Source: Streptomyces capitiformicae
GTDB lineage: Bacteria > Actinomycetota > Actinomycetes > Streptomycetales > Streptomycetaceae
Assembly (NCBI RefSeq): GCF_002214185.1
Contig: NZ_CP022161.1
Coordinates: 744,001 to 808,000 of the forward strand
Reading direction: 5' to 3'
Length of the DNA: 64,000 nt
The position numbers and the translations under genes were made by a program. Numbering within the stretch: the stretch's first letter is position 1; every line of letters starts with the position of its first letter. Positions 9,630 to 18,673 of this stretch are shown in pieces. The notes under the pieces were generated by a model that was not told where the DNA came from, did no database searches, and worked only from the letters and a program-made list of their open reading frames with translations.

Positions 9630-10477
9630 TGCGCATCTTCGACCCCCACATCCACATGACGTCACGCACCACCGACGACTACGAGGCGATGCACGAGGCG
9701 GGTGTCCGCGCGGTCGTCGAGCCGGCCTTCTGGCTGGGCCAGCCCCGTACCTCTCCCGCCTCGTTCATCGACTACTTCGACTCCCTGCTGGGCTGGGAGC
9801 CCTTCCGCGCCGCCCAGTACGGCATCGCCCACCACTGCGCCCTCGCCCTCAACCCCAAAGAGGCGAACGACCCCCACTGCACCCCTGTGCTGGACCACCT
9901 GCCCCGCTACCTGCTCAAGGACCAGGTCGTGGCCGTGGGCGAGATCGGCTACGACTCCATGACCCCGGCCGAGGACCTCGCCCTCGAACACCAGCTGCAG
10001 CTGGCCGCCGATCACGGCCTGCCCGCCCTGGTGCACACCCCGCACCGCGACAAACTGGCCGGCCTGCGCCGCACCCTCGACGCCGTGCGGGCCTCGGCCC
10101 TCCCGGTCGAGCGGGTGCTCCTCGACCACCTCAACGAGACGACCGTCAAGGAGGCCAAGGACAGCGGCAGTTGGCTCGGCTTCTCCGTCTATCCGGACAC
10201 CAAGATGGACGAGGAACGCATGGTCGCCGTCATCAAGACGTTCGGCCCGGAGAAGGTGCTGGTCAACTCCGCCGCCGACTGGGGCAGAAGCGACCCCCTC
10301 AAGACCCGAAGGGTCGGCGACGCCCTGCTCGCCGCCGGTTTCGGCGAGGACGACGTGGACCTGGTGCTCTGGCGCAACCCGGTCGCCTTCTACGGGCTCA
10401 GCGGTCGCCTCTCCCTCGACGTCGCCGCGACCGACGCCACCCACGAGGGCAACAGCATCCTGCGCGGCGGGGAGTGA
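9629..10477 (+). CDS. eboB: TatD-family metal-dependent hydrolase (EboB-like)
   Basis: A 282-aa amidohydrolase-fold protein. The metal-binding D-x-H-x-H motif is at residues 5-9 (FDPHIHM), VAVGEIGYD provides the bridging Glu, and later His (LVHTPHRDK, LLDHLNE) and Asp (VNSAADWG) positions match TatD family members. The start overlaps the preceding stop and the stop lies 3 bp before eboE, so co-translation is likely. In known ebo operons EboB is a TatD-like protein needed for moving a metabolite out of the cytoplasm. The substrate here is unknown. Confidence 0.85.
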   Translation: MRIFDPHIHMTSRTTDDYEAMHEAGVRAVVEPAFWLGQPRTSPASFIDYFDSLLGWEPFRAAQYGIAHHCALALNPKEANDPHCTPVLDHLPRYLLKDQVVAVGEIGYDSMTPAEDLALEHQLQLAADHGLPALVHTPHRDKLAGLRRTLDAVRASALPVERVLLDHLNETTVKEAKDSGSWLGFSVYPDTKMDEERMVAVIKTFGPEKVLVNSAADWGRSDPLKTRRVGDALLAAGFGEDDVDLVLWRNPVAFYGLSGRLSLDVAATDATHEGNSILRGGE

Positions 10478-10480
10478 CCC

Positions 10481-11650
10481 ATGCGCTTCCGCCACCCCGA
10501 CGGCTCCACCGTCCACCTCGCCTACTGCACCAACGTGCACCCGGCCGAGACCCTCGACGGCGTCCTCGCCCAGCTCCGAGACCACTGCGAACCCGTACGG
10601 CGACGCCTCGGCCGCGACCGCCTCGGCATCGGCCTGTGGCTCGCCAAGGACGCCGCCCACGCGCTGGTGACCGACCCGTCCGCCCTGCGCGGCCTGCGCG
10701 CCGAACTCGACCGGCGCGGCCTCGAAGTCGTCACCCTCAACGGCTTCCCGTACGACGGCTTCGGAGCCGAGGTGGTCAAGTACCGGGTCTACAAGCCCGA
10801 CTGGGCCGACCCCGCACGCCTCGACCACACCACCTCCCTCGCCCGCGTCCTGGCCGGCCTCCTCCCCGACGACGTCACCGAGGGCACCATCTCCACCCTG
10901 CCCCTCGCCTGGCGCACCGCCTACGACGACACCGCCGCCGCCCGGGCCCGCACGGCTCTGCTCACCCTCGCCGAACGCCTCGACGCCGTGGCGGAACTGA
11001 CCGGCCGCTCCATCCGCGTCGGCCTGGAACCCGAACCCGGCTGCACCGTCGAGACCACCGCCGACGCCATCGGCCCGCTCACCGACATCGGCCACGACCG
11101 CATCGGTATCTGCGTCGACACCTGCCACCTCGCTACCTCCTTCGAAGACCCGCACACCGCCCTGGACGCGCTCATCCGAGCCGACGTCCCCATCGTCAAA
11201 TCCCAGCTGTCAGCCGCCCTGCACGCCGACCACCCCCATCTCCCCGACGTCCGCGAAGCCCTCGCCGCCTTCGACGAGCCCCGCTTCCTGCACCAGACCC
11301 GCACCTCCACCGCCGCCGGCCTGCGTGGCGCGGACGACCTCGGCGAGGCCCTCGCGGGCGATGCCCTGCCCGACTCGTCTCCCTGGCGCGCCCACTTCCA
11401 CGTCCCCCTCCACGCGGCCCCCGCCGCGCCCCTGACCTCCACACTCCCCGAACTCAAGGCCGCCCTGGCCCAGCTGGTCGGCGGCGCCCACCCGCTCACC
11501 CGCCATCTGGAGGTCGAGACCTACACCTGGCAGGCCCTCCCACCCGAACTCCGCCCCCGCGGTCGCACCCAACTCGCCGACGGCATCGCCGCCGAACTCG
11601 CCCTCGCCCGCGACCTGTTGACGGACCTCGGCCTCAAGGAGCTGCCATGA
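10481..11650 (+). CDS. eboE: Metabolite traffic protein EboE (TIM barrel)
   Basis: A 389-aa xylose-isomerase-like protein with the EboE hallmarks LAYCTNVHPAETLD, VVTLNGFPYDGFG, VYKPDWADP, EGTISTLPLAWR, VGLEPEPGCTVETT and ICVDTCHLATSFE. EboE is a conserved member of the ebo operon described in cyanobacteria, pseudomonads and algae. Its stop overlaps the ATG of the phosphodiesterase gene (ATGA). Confidence 0.9.
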   Translation: MRFRHPDGSTVHLAYCTNVHPAETLDGVLAQLRDHCEPVRRRLGRDRLGIGLWLAKDAAHALVTDPSALRGLRAELDRRGLEVVTLNGFPYDGFGAEVVKYRVYKPDWADPARLDHTTSLARVLAGLLPDDVTEGTISTLPLAWRTAYDDTAAARARTALLTLAERLDAVAELTGRSIRVGLEPEPGCTVETTADAIGPLTDIGHDRIGICVDTCHLATSFEDPHTALDALIRADVPIVKSQLSAALHADHPHLPDVREALAAFDEPRFLHQTRTSTAAGLRGADDLGEALAGDALPDSSPWRAHFHVPLHAAPAAPLTSTLPELKAALAQLVGGAHPLTRHLEVETYTWQALPPELRPRGRTQLADGIAAELALARDLLTDLGLKELP

Positions 11651-13062
11651 GCCGACGAGGAGCCTCCGCCGACCCTCACTCCGACGCGGCGCCCACCCCT
11701 CTCCTCGTCCTGGACGTCGTAGGCCTCACCCCCCGTCTCCTCGACCACATGCCCCACCTCAAGGCCCTGGGCCAGTCCGGCTCCCACGCCCCGCTCGGCA
11801 CCGTCCTGCCCGCCGTCACCTGCGCCGCCCAGTCGACCTTCCTGACCGGCACGCTCCCCGCCGAGCACGGCATCGTCGGCAACGGCTGGTACTTCCGTGA
11901 ACTCGGCGACGTGCTGCTGTGGCGCCAGCACAACGGTCTCGTCGCCGGAGACAAACTGTGGGACGCCGCCCGCCGTGTGCGCCCCGGCTACACGGTCGCC
12001 AATATCTGCTGGTGGTACGCCATGGGCGCCGACACCGACATCACTGTCACCCCCCGTCCGATCTACTACTCCGACGGCCGCAAGGAACCCGACTGCTACA
12101 CCCGGCCCCCGGCCCTGCACGACGAACTCACCGAGAAACTCGGCACGTTCCCCCTCTTCCGCTTCTGGGGCCCGGGCGCCGACCTCGTCTCCAGCCGCTG
12201 GATCATCGACGCGACCCGCCACATCATCCGCACCCGTCACCCGGACCTGACCCTCTGCTACCTCCCTCACCTCGACTACGACCTGCAGCGTTACGGCCCC
12301 GATGACCAGCGCTCGTTGAAGGCGGCCGCCGACCTCGACAAGGCCATGGCACCCCTCCTCGACGACGCGCGGGCGGAGGGCCGCACCGTGGTGGCGCTCT
12401 CCGAGTACGGCATCACTCGTGTGAACCGGCCCGTCGACATCAACCGCGCCCTGCGCCGCGCCGGCCTTCTCGATGTGCACACACAGGACGGCATGGAGTA
12501 CCTCGACCCGACGGCCTCAAGGGCCTTCGCGGTCGCCGACCACCAGATCGCCCATGTCTACGTACGCCGCCCCGAGGACCTGGAAGCGACCAGGGCGGCC
12601 CTCGCGGACCTTCCCGGCATCGACCGACTCCTCGACGACGAGGGGAAGAAGGCCCACCACCTCGACCATCCGCGCTCCGGCGAACTCGTCGCCGTCGCGG
12701 AGCCGGACGCCTGGTTCACGTACTACTACTGGCTCGACGACGCCCGCGCGCCCGACTTCGCGCGACTCGTCGAGATCCACCGCAAACCCGGCTACGACCC
12801 GGTCGAGCTGTTCATGGACCCGCTCGACCCGTACGTGAAACTCAAGGCGGCCACCGCACTGGCCCGAAAGAGACTCGGCCTGCGCTATCGCATGGCGGTC
12901 GTGCCCCTGGACCCTTCACCTATTCGAGGCAGCCACGGCCGCCTGCCCATGAGCGACGACGACGGTCCGCTCATCATCTGCTCCTCCCCCCGCGCTGTCG
13001 GCGACCGTGTCGCGGCCACCGATGTGAAAGCACTCCTGCTCCAACTGGCCGGTCTCTCCTGA
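11647..13062 (+). CDS. Type I phosphodiesterase/nucleotide pyrophosphatase (EboF-like)
   Basis: A 471-aa alkaline-phosphatase-superfamily enzyme. The first metal Asp lies in LLVLDVVGL, and the nucleophilic Thr in the VLPAVTCAAQSTFLTG segment. Further ligands are in LPHLDYDLQRYG, LSEYGI and ADHQIAHVYV, as in the NPP/autotaxin family. ATGA overlap with eboE. Ebo operons often end with such a phosphodiesterase, which would cleave a nucleotide- or phosphate-linked intermediate. No signal peptide, so it is predicted cytoplasmic. Confidence 0.88.
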   Translation: MSRRGASADPHSDAAPTPLLVLDVVGLTPRLLDHMPHLKALGQSGSHAPLGTVLPAVTCAAQSTFLTGTLPAEHGIVGNGWYFRELGDVLLWRQHNGLVAGDKLWDAARRVRPGYTVANICWWYAMGADTDITVTPRPIYYSDGRKEPDCYTRPPALHDELTEKLGTFPLFRFWGPGADLVSSRWIIDATRHIIRTRHPDLTLCYLPHLDYDLQRYGPDDQRSLKAAADLDKAMAPLLDDARAEGRTVVALSEYGITRVNRPVDINRALRRAGLLDVHTQDGMEYLDPTASRAFAVADHQIAHVYVRRPEDLEATRAALADLPGIDRLLDDEGKKAHHLDHPRSGELVAVAEPDAWFTYYYWLDDARAPDFARLVEIHRKPGYDPVELFMDPLDPYVKLKAATALARKRLGLRYRMAVVPLDPSPIRGSHGRLPMSDDDGPLIICSSPRAVGDRVAATDVKALLLQLAGLS

Positions 13063-13139
13063 CTCGCCAGAAGTCCTCACTGGTCACAAGTGAAGCACTC
13101 ACCACTGACAACGCCCGCCCACCCAGAGGAGTTCCAGGC

Positions 13140-14174
13140 ATGAGCCGCACCCACCAGCCCGACCCCGAACTCACCCACCGCCTCACCAGACGAGGCATGC
13201 TCGGCGTGGCCGCCGGCGCCACGGCTGCCGCACTGCTGGGCACCACCGCAGCCCCCGCCACGGCGGCTCCCGCCACGGCGGCGACGGGCAGAGGCCGCCC
13301 CGTCCTCCCGCCCGGCCGACTCGGCATCCAGCTCTACAGCCTGCGCGACAAGGTCTCCACCCTCGGCTTCGCGCCCGTCTTCGCCGAGTTGGAGAAGTAC
13401 GGCTACGACGAGGTCGAGTTCGCCGGCTACACCCAGGGCTCCGCCGGCCCCATCACCCTCGCCCAGCTCAAGCGCCTGGCCCGCAACCACGGCCTGACCC
13501 CGATCGGCAGCCACGTCGGCTACTACTCCAACGACCCGAACGCGTACACCTTCGCCCAGAACCTCACCAAGGTCCTCGACGACGCCCAGGCTCTCGGCCT
13601 CAAGCACATCGGCACGGCCTCCGGCCCCTTCCGCTACGGCACCACCGTCGACGCGATGAAGCGGGCCGCGGAGGAGTTCAACACCTACGGCGCGGCGGCC
13701 AAGGCACGCGGCATGAAGTTCTACCAGCACAACCACTCCGAGGAGTTCTCCTTCGCCACGGACCAGCCGCAGGTCCGCCTCTACGACGTCCTGCTCCGCG
13801 AGACCGACCCCGGCCTCGTCTACCTGGAGATGGACATCTTCTGGGCGTACGTGGCCCAGTTCCGCTTCTCCAAGCGCCCCGACGGCACGCCCGCACCCTT
13901 CGAGCCCCTCGACTACGTCCTCAGGCGCCCGAACCGCTACCCGCTCTTCCACGTCAAGGACGGCGAGAGCGACCCGTCGAACCCGTTCGGCTACCGCATG
14001 GTGGACGTCGGCGACGGCGACATCGACTACCAGAAGTTCATCTCGGCCGTCACCCGGCTGAAGGGGCACCGCCTCGCCCACCACTGGCAGGCCGAACACG
14101 ACAACCCCACCGAGTCCTTCACCTTCGCCCGCCGCTCCAGCGAGCACCTGCACTCCCTGCGGGAGAAGTGCTGA
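13140..14174 (+). CDS. Tat-exported sugar phosphate isomerase/epimerase
   Basis: A 344-aa protein with a twin-arginine signal (TRRGMLGVAAGATAAALLG) and an Ala-rich cleavage region around residues 40-55. The rest is a TIM barrel (LGIQLYSLRDKVS, KYGYDEVEFAG, IGSHVGYYS, FYQHNHSEEF, YLEMDIFWAYV, FHVKDGESDPSNPFGYRMVDVGDGDIDY). The start follows AGAGGAG. This secreted class is often linked to extracellular 3-keto-sugar or cyclitol metabolism, which fits the secreted dehydrogenase and DUF1080 proteins upstream. A 77-bp gap separates it from the ebo-like operon; it may have its own promoter. Confidence 0.9.
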   Translation: MSRTHQPDPELTHRLTRRGMLGVAAGATAAALLGTTAAPATAAPATAATGRGRPVLPPGRLGIQLYSLRDKVSTLGFAPVFAELEKYGYDEVEFAGYTQGSAGPITLAQLKRLARNHGLTPIGSHVGYYSNDPNAYTFAQNLTKVLDDAQALGLKHIGTASGPFRYGTTVDAMKRAAEEFNTYGAAAKARGMKFYQHNHSEEFSFATDQPQVRLYDVLLRETDPGLVYLEMDIFWAYVAQFRFSKRPDGTPAPFEPLDYVLRRPNRYPLFHVKDGESDPSNPFGYRMVDVGDGDIDYQKFISAVTRLKGHRLAHHWQAEHDNPTESFTFARRSSEHLHSLREKC

Positions 14175-14180
14175 CCGAAG

Positions 14181-14250
14181 GCGTACGGCAACGGCAGCAG
14201 GCGGCCGCCCCGTGGTGCGAGACCCGGGGCGGCCGCCTGCTGCCGTACGC
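14181..14250. terminator. Long hairpin after the exported isomerase gene
   Basis: Inverted repeat with 22 contiguous base pairs (ACGGCAGCAGGCGGCCGCCC plus two, left arm 14191-14212; right arm 14225-14246). It extends outward to GCGTACGGC after a 6-nt bulge caused by a duplicated ACGGCA. It sits 6 bp after the stop codon and closes the + strand run. Confidence 0.85.
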
Positions 14251-14270
14251 CGAAGCGTCAGGCCACTTCG

Positions 14271-14840
14271 TCACCGAGCGGACTCGGATGGGGAGCGATG
14301 CGCGACCACGGCGCCCATACCCGACCCCGGCAGGCCCGACACCAGCTTGGAGCTGTAGACGAGGCCGTAGTTGGAGGCGTTGTTGTTCTCGCCGAAGTAG
14401 TCCGCGGTCATCGCCGCGAACATGGGGAAGATCGCTCCGCCGCCGAACCCGGAGATGCTGGAGAACACCAGGAACAGCGGGAGGTTGTTGATGTTGCCGG
14501 ACCAGAGGATCCCGTACTGCGACAGACCCAGCACAATGCACACGAAGATCAGACACTGCTTGCGGCCGTAACGGTCGAAGAGCCGGCCGATGACGCCGCG
14601 CCCCGTGCCGTTCACGATCGCTTTGAGGGACATGGCGGTGGCCACGATCCCGCCCGCGAAGCCGACCTCGTTGCCTAACGGCACCTGGAAGGCGATGCCG
14701 AAGTTGTTCACGCCCGAGGTGCACAGCAGGCAGAACCACATCAGGGCGACCGGGCCGGTCCGCCAGGCCTCGCCCGGCGTGTACTGCTTCACCGCCGGTG
14801 GGTTCTTCCCACCTGACCCGGCCGGATCGTAACCGCCGTA
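14271..14840 (-). pseudogene. Truncated OFA-family MFS transporter
   Basis: About 185 residues match the C-terminal half of oxalate/formate-antiporter-type MFS proteins: KQYTPGEAWRTG, LMWFCLLCTSGVNNFGIAFQVP, GRLFDRYGRKQCLIF, FGGGAIFPMFAAMTADYFGEN and NASNYGLVYSSKLVSG. The first six helices are missing (in-frame TGA just upstream of the match), and the last helices are replaced by an unrelated tail (VVAHRSPSESAR). It is a decayed remnant between the + strand operons and tRNA-Leu. Confidence 0.85.
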
Positions 14841-14990
14841 TCACTCCCGGTGAGGTCGTGCGCGCCCGCTCGTCCGGGCTCGCACGGCCCCGCCCGGGGC
14901 CCGGATATGCAGGTGAAGGGCACTCCGAAATCTTGGTATTGTTGTCCATGTCGCCGCGGGGAACACCTCCGGCAAGGCGGCAGACACCTG

Positions 14991-15075
14991 GTCCGGGTGG
15001 CGGAATGGCAGACGCGCTAGCTTGAGGTGCTAGTGCCCTTTATCGGGCGTGGGGGTTCAAGTCCCCCCTCGGACA
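14991..15075 (+). tRNA. tRNA-Leu (GAG anticodon)
   Basis: An 85-nt class II tRNA. Acceptor stem GTCCGGG/CTCGGAC (one G-U), anticodon loop TTGAGGT on stem CTAGC/GCTAG giving anticodon GAG (reads CUC), long variable arm (TGCCCTTTATCGGGCG), and T-arm GGGGG-TTCAAGT-CCCCC. CCA is not encoded. Its 3' end is the integration site of the island. Confidence 0.95.
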
Positions 15076-15889
15076 CAGACCGTATCCCCAACTTGTGCGG
15101 GTCGAGCTGAGTCTCGGCCCGCACGAGCTGCTTTCCGGGGTCGTAGGTGAGCCGGAGCCCAAGGTTCTGGTAGACGTCGGCCTTGTCCTGTGGTTCGGCG
15201 TCGGCGAGAACGTCGCGGATGCTGCCGAGTGATGTGATCATCGCGTGGATGTCCTCCTTGCTGAGGTGGTGCTTGCCGGTTGGCGTGCGGGTCCAGGCGA
15301 GGGCCTGGGCGCGGTCGGCTTGGGTCTCGGCGGTCCACTGGGCGATGAGTTTCGGGTCGGTGCCCGCCTCCAGGGCTTCGCGGTAGCGGGCGATCTTGGC
15401 GTCGCATTCGGTGATCACGCGCATGGCGTCCTCGGCCTCCGGCGCGGGGGCGGGGTCTGGCTGGGCCGCGTGCATGCGGGTGATCGTGTCGTGGAGGCGG
15501 TGCGGGGAGAAGGCTCGCGCAAGCCAAGTGTCCAGCGGAGGGATCAGGTCTCGTTCGGCGAGGTAGACGTTGCGCGGGTGGGAGACCTTGTTGGCGAGCG
15601 CGTATTCGTTGGGGAAGCGGCAGCGGTAGTACAGGACGTCGCGGCTGCGCTGACCCTGCATGCGTCGTCCGCAGATCCCGCAGTGCAGCAGGCCGCGCAC
15701 GACGTACGGGTGGCTGGTGCGTTGCCGCTCGCGGGTCGCGTGACTGGCGCCCTTGGCTTCCAGCAGGGCTTGGGCGTGCTCGAAGGTCTCGGTGTCGATC
15801 AGCGGCTCGTGGGCCTCGTCGGTGGACCAGATCCAGGCGTCCGGCTGTCTGCTTCGCGCTGGCGGGAGCGGCGCATCCGGGCGCGGTGT
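15017..15889 (-). pseudogene. Large serine recombinase, N-terminally truncated
   Basis: The reading frame is open from a TAG at 15890-15892 to a TAG at 15017-15019, about 290 codons. It contains the recombinase-domain end (WIWSTDEAHEPLIDTETFEHAQ, shown in part), the zinc-ribbon segment HCGICGRRMQG...YYRCR, and a coiled-coil region. The catalytic N-terminal domain with the nucleophilic Ser is absent upstream. The longest ORF starts at an internal GTG (15700) within the zinc ribbon. The last ~20 codons (SVSEGGLEPPRPIKGTSTSS) are antisense to tRNA-Leu across the att repeat. Remnant of an integrase; not expected to be active. Confidence 0.87.
15054..15076 (+). repeat. attL: 3' end of tRNA-Leu, 23-bp direct repeat copy 1
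   Basis: The T-arm and 3' acceptor strand, starting GGTTCAAGTCCCCCC and ending TCGGACAC, recur exactly at 55776-55798. The left copy completes the functional tRNA, as expected for an element that restores the tRNA 3' end on integration. Confidence 0.92.
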
Positions 15890-16027
15890 CTAGTGGTGCA
15901 GCCCTGGCTCGGCTGAGCCGTGGGGAAGCCCGGCTACTGAAGATTTACTAGATCACAGCTAAAAAGCCAGGCCACAGGCCCTACAGGCGCTGCTTTGGCA
16001 TGCCCAGCAGCCGTGTCGGCAAGGTGT

Positions 16028-16858
16028 TCACGCCCCCATGGCGAGGAACTGGCGGGCGCCGCGCAACGTGGTGTGCAGTTCGCGCTGAGTAGCGCGGCTG
16101 TCGAGGCGGACGTCGAGCGCCCCGGGAAGCGCAGTGTCGATCCGGAGGCCCGCGGGCAGCCGGGAGGCGTCGAGCGCGTCACGTTGGGCGATGAGGACAC
16201 CGAGTTCGTTACGGCTCACGGCGTCGGCTCCCGCGAGATGGTGCACGCCGTGCGCCTCGGAGGCTGCTCCGAGTTCCAACAGCCCGGCGGCCAGGTCGGC
16301 GACGTGCACCGGGCAGCGGATGTCGTCGGTGAACAGGACCCCGTCCCGGGCGCCGGCCGCGAGGTCGTGCACTGCCCGTACATGCACGGACTGTCGGTCG
16401 CCGATGATCAGTGAGGTGCGGGCGATGACAGCGTCCGGGTACAAGAGGCGGATACCGGTCTCTGCCGCGGCTTTTGCCGCACCGTAGGGGGTGACAGGGG
16501 CGGGCAGGCAGGTCTCGTCGTAACGGACGCGAGCGCCGGAGAACACTGCGTCGCTCGACACATGGACCAGGCGGCAGCCGTACTTCGCCGCGGCCATCGC
16601 CAGCCGGACGGGGCCCTCGGCTGTGACCGCCCAGTTGGACTTGCCGCTCGTCGCGTTGACGACGAGGCGCGGTGCCACCTCGGCCACGACCGCTTCGAGG
16701 CGCTCGGCGTCCCGCAGGTCGAGGGCGAACCACGTGGCCTCCGGGATAGTGCCGGGCCTGGTCGCGAAGGTCGCGGCCGTCGTGTATCCCGCTGCTGTCG
16801 CCTGGCGGACCAACTCGGTGCCCAGGAATCCGCTGCCGCCGATGATCAGGACCGTCAT
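16028..16858 (-). CDS. RmlD-like sugar-nucleotide reductase (SDR superfamily)
   Basis: A 276-aa extended SDR: the nucleotide motif GGSGFLGTELV is at residues 7-17, NATSGKSNW and the catalytic YGAAK (TPYGAAKAAAE) follow. It resembles dTDP-4-dehydrorhamnose reductase RfbD/RmlD. No dTDP-sugar synthase, dehydratase or glycosyltransferase is near, so a deoxysugar role is doubtful; a stand-alone NAD(P)-dependent reductase is as likely. It sits between the recombinase remnant and the replication-relaxation gene. The ATG at 16858 fits the Rossmann start; the longer upstream frame is non-coding. Confidence 0.8.
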   Translation of the reverse strand: MTVLIIGGSGFLGTELVRQATAAGYTTAATFATRPGTIPEATWFALDLRDAERLEAVVAEVAPRLVVNATSGKSNWAVTAEGPVRLAMAAAKYGCRLVHVSSDAVFSGARVRYDETCLPAPVTPYGAAKAAAETGIRLLYPDAVIARTSLIIGDRQSVHVRAVHDLAAGARDGVLFTDDIRCPVHVADLAAGLLELGAASEAHGVHHLAGADAVSRNELGVLIAQRDALDASRLPAGLRIDTALPGALDVRLDSRATQRELHTTLRGARQFLAMGA

Positions 16859-17318
16859 GACGCGGCACGGTAGTGGATCCCCGCTCCGCCCCGACGGCGT
16901 TTGCCCCGGCGTGACCGGGCTGTGGCGGCTCTGCGGGTGCCCTTGGCTCTGTCTCTGACGGCCTCTCGGATCAGAGCCGATCGCGGACTCCGTCCACGGC
17001 CACGGCAGTCGGTCGTGCCAGTCCCGCTTCAGACCACCGACCCCACTCACGCATCCCCGAGTCCGCTGGCCGGTCAGCTCCCGGACTCCGACGCATCCCG
17101 TTGTCAGGCAGTCCGGTTGCCGGGGACGGGGCTGTCCACGACCGGCGACCAGACGACATGACCACCGGGATCGCGGACATCGAAAGCAAAACGTTGTGAT
17201 CGCCCGTGGCCGAAAACGGCGCGTTTTCCGGCCTTTTGAGGATGAGGGCGGAGCCTGGGCCTTCACCGGATCAGGCGGCCTCAGCCCGGAGCGCCAACCA
17301 CTACCGAGGAGGAACCCC
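16859..17318. other. Intergenic, no gene recognised
   Basis: 460 bp between divergently oriented genes, holding the promoters of both. I see no convincing ORF, tRNA or repeat. The replication-relaxation gene has a GAGGAGG site at its right end. Confidence 0.5.
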
Positions 17319-18356
17319 ATGGCCCCCGACCTCCCACCACAGCAAGCCCTGCGCGGCCCCAGGCCACACCGTCCCACACCCCGAACCGCCGCCACCGGCG
17401 ACCACCTGGCTCGGCTCGCCTCACACCTCACCCCGCGCGACCGATGGCTGGCCCGGATGCTCTACGAACACCACGTCCTGACCACGCACCAGATCGCTGC
17501 ACTGGCGTGGTCCTCCAAGCGTGCGGCCAACCTGCGGCTGCTGCAGCTGTACAAGTGGCGCGTCGTCGACCGTTTCCGGCCCTTCGTCACCTCCGGCAGT
17601 GCCCCCATGCACTATGTCCTCGACATCGTCGGCGCCGCCACCGTCGCCCACGAGCACGGTCTCGACGTCCGCGACCTGAACTACCGCCACGACCGCGCCA
17701 TCGGCATCGCCCACTCACTCCGCCTGGCCCACACCATCGGCGTCAACACCTTCTTCACCGCGCTGGTGGCCCTCGGCCGCCGACCGCACGCACCCGGCCA
17801 TCTGACCGCCTGGTGGTCCGAAACTCGCTGCGCGCAGCACTTCGGCGACATCATCCGCCCGGACGCCTACGGGCGCTGGCTTGAGGACCACAGAGAACTG
17901 GAGTGGTTCCTGGAGTTCGACCGCGGAACCGAACGCCCCGCAAGCCGACTGGCAGCCAGAATCACCGGCTACGCCCAACTCGCCACGACCACCGGAATCA
18001 TCACTCCCGTTCTGGTGTGGCTGCCCTCAGCTCGACGGGAAGCCAGCGTCCGTCGCGCGCTGGCCGACGCGGTGGGATCACTGGCGGATCCTTCGCTGGT
18101 GCCCTTGGCCACCACCAGCGCCGACCTCATGGCCTGCGCGGACCGGACCGACCCGGCGGTGGCTCGATGGCTGCCTCTCCGCAGGCGCAATGGTCCCGGG
18201 CGACTGCGGCTCGCAGAGCTGCACCGCATCTGGGACCGCGTATTGCCGCTACCCGAATCGCCGACCGTCGGGACGAAGCGTCCGGCTCCCTCCGGCGGAC
18301 GTCTGCCACCTCCAGACCCGATGCCTCCACGACCACCTGACGCAACAACGGAATGA
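17319..18356 (+). CDS. Replication-relaxation family protein
   Basis: A 345-aa protein matching the actinomycete plasmid/integrative-element replication-relaxation family. A winged-helix N-terminus (LTPRDRWLARMLYEHHVLTTHQ, shown in part; IAALAW) is followed by the core HDRAIGIAHSLRLAHTIGVN, WWSETRCAQHFGDIIRPDAYG and LEFDRGTERPASRL. The start at 17319 is chosen for its GAGGAGGAACCCC site over an upstream GTG at 17196. The family is typical of Streptomyces mobile elements, so it marks the island's conjugative origin. Its mechanism (relaxase or initiator-like) is not settled. Confidence 0.85.
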   Translation: MAPDLPPQQALRGPRPHRPTPRTAATGDHLARLASHLTPRDRWLARMLYEHHVLTTHQIAALAWSSKRAANLRLLQLYKWRVVDRFRPFVTSGSAPMHYVLDIVGAATVAHEHGLDVRDLNYRHDRAIGIAHSLRLAHTIGVNTFFTALVALGRRPHAPGHLTAWWSETRCAQHFGDIIRPDAYGRWLEDHRELEWFLEFDRGTERPASRLAARITGYAQLATTTGIITPVLVWLPSARREASVRRALADAVGSLADPSLVPLATTSADLMACADRTDPAVARWLPLRRRNGPGRLRLAELHRIWDRVLPLPESPTVGTKRPAPSGGRLPPPDPMPPRPPDATTE

Positions 18357-18673
18357 ACATGAGCGTCAGACGAAGACAGCCAAAGGTCAAGCGGCCGAGT
18401 TCCTCCGCGTCGCTCTGACCACGTGCACGCGTCAGATCCCGGTCCTCGCCCCTGTCTGTTTCAGTCGCCTACCGGCCACTGAGTCGCAGACATCGCTGGA
18501 AACCCACAAACCGCTCTGGCCTGCACCGATGGCAGCGCCGCCGCTACCCATCTGGCGGGGGGCCCGGATGGCAGACAGACAGGCTAGGGGACAGGGAGAC
18601 AGATTGGTCAGCGCCGCTCCGGTTACAGCCAAGTCCTGCGCAAAGGAGCGTACTTGTTCGATTGCACGCTCCT
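18357..18673. other. Intergenic, no gene recognised
   Basis: 317 bp between the replication-relaxation gene and the TPR-regulator remnant. Frames are short and show no family features; probably decayed element sequence. Confidence 0.45.

Noticed and set aside
9610..13062. Long + strand frame overlapping the ebo genes
   Set aside because: Its first two-thirds are Arg/Pro-rich nonsense over eboB and eboE; only the end is the real EboF-like gene in the same frame.
16028..16858. Evidence for a deoxysugar pathway in the cluster
   Set aside because: A single RmlD-like reductase at the island edge, without nucleotidylyltransferase, dehydratase or glycosyltransferase, does not support one.
16859..17431. 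N-terminal extension of the RmlD-like protein up to 17431
   Set aside because: The Rossmann motif starts right after the ATG at 16858, and the extension has no family features and crosses the divergent promoter.
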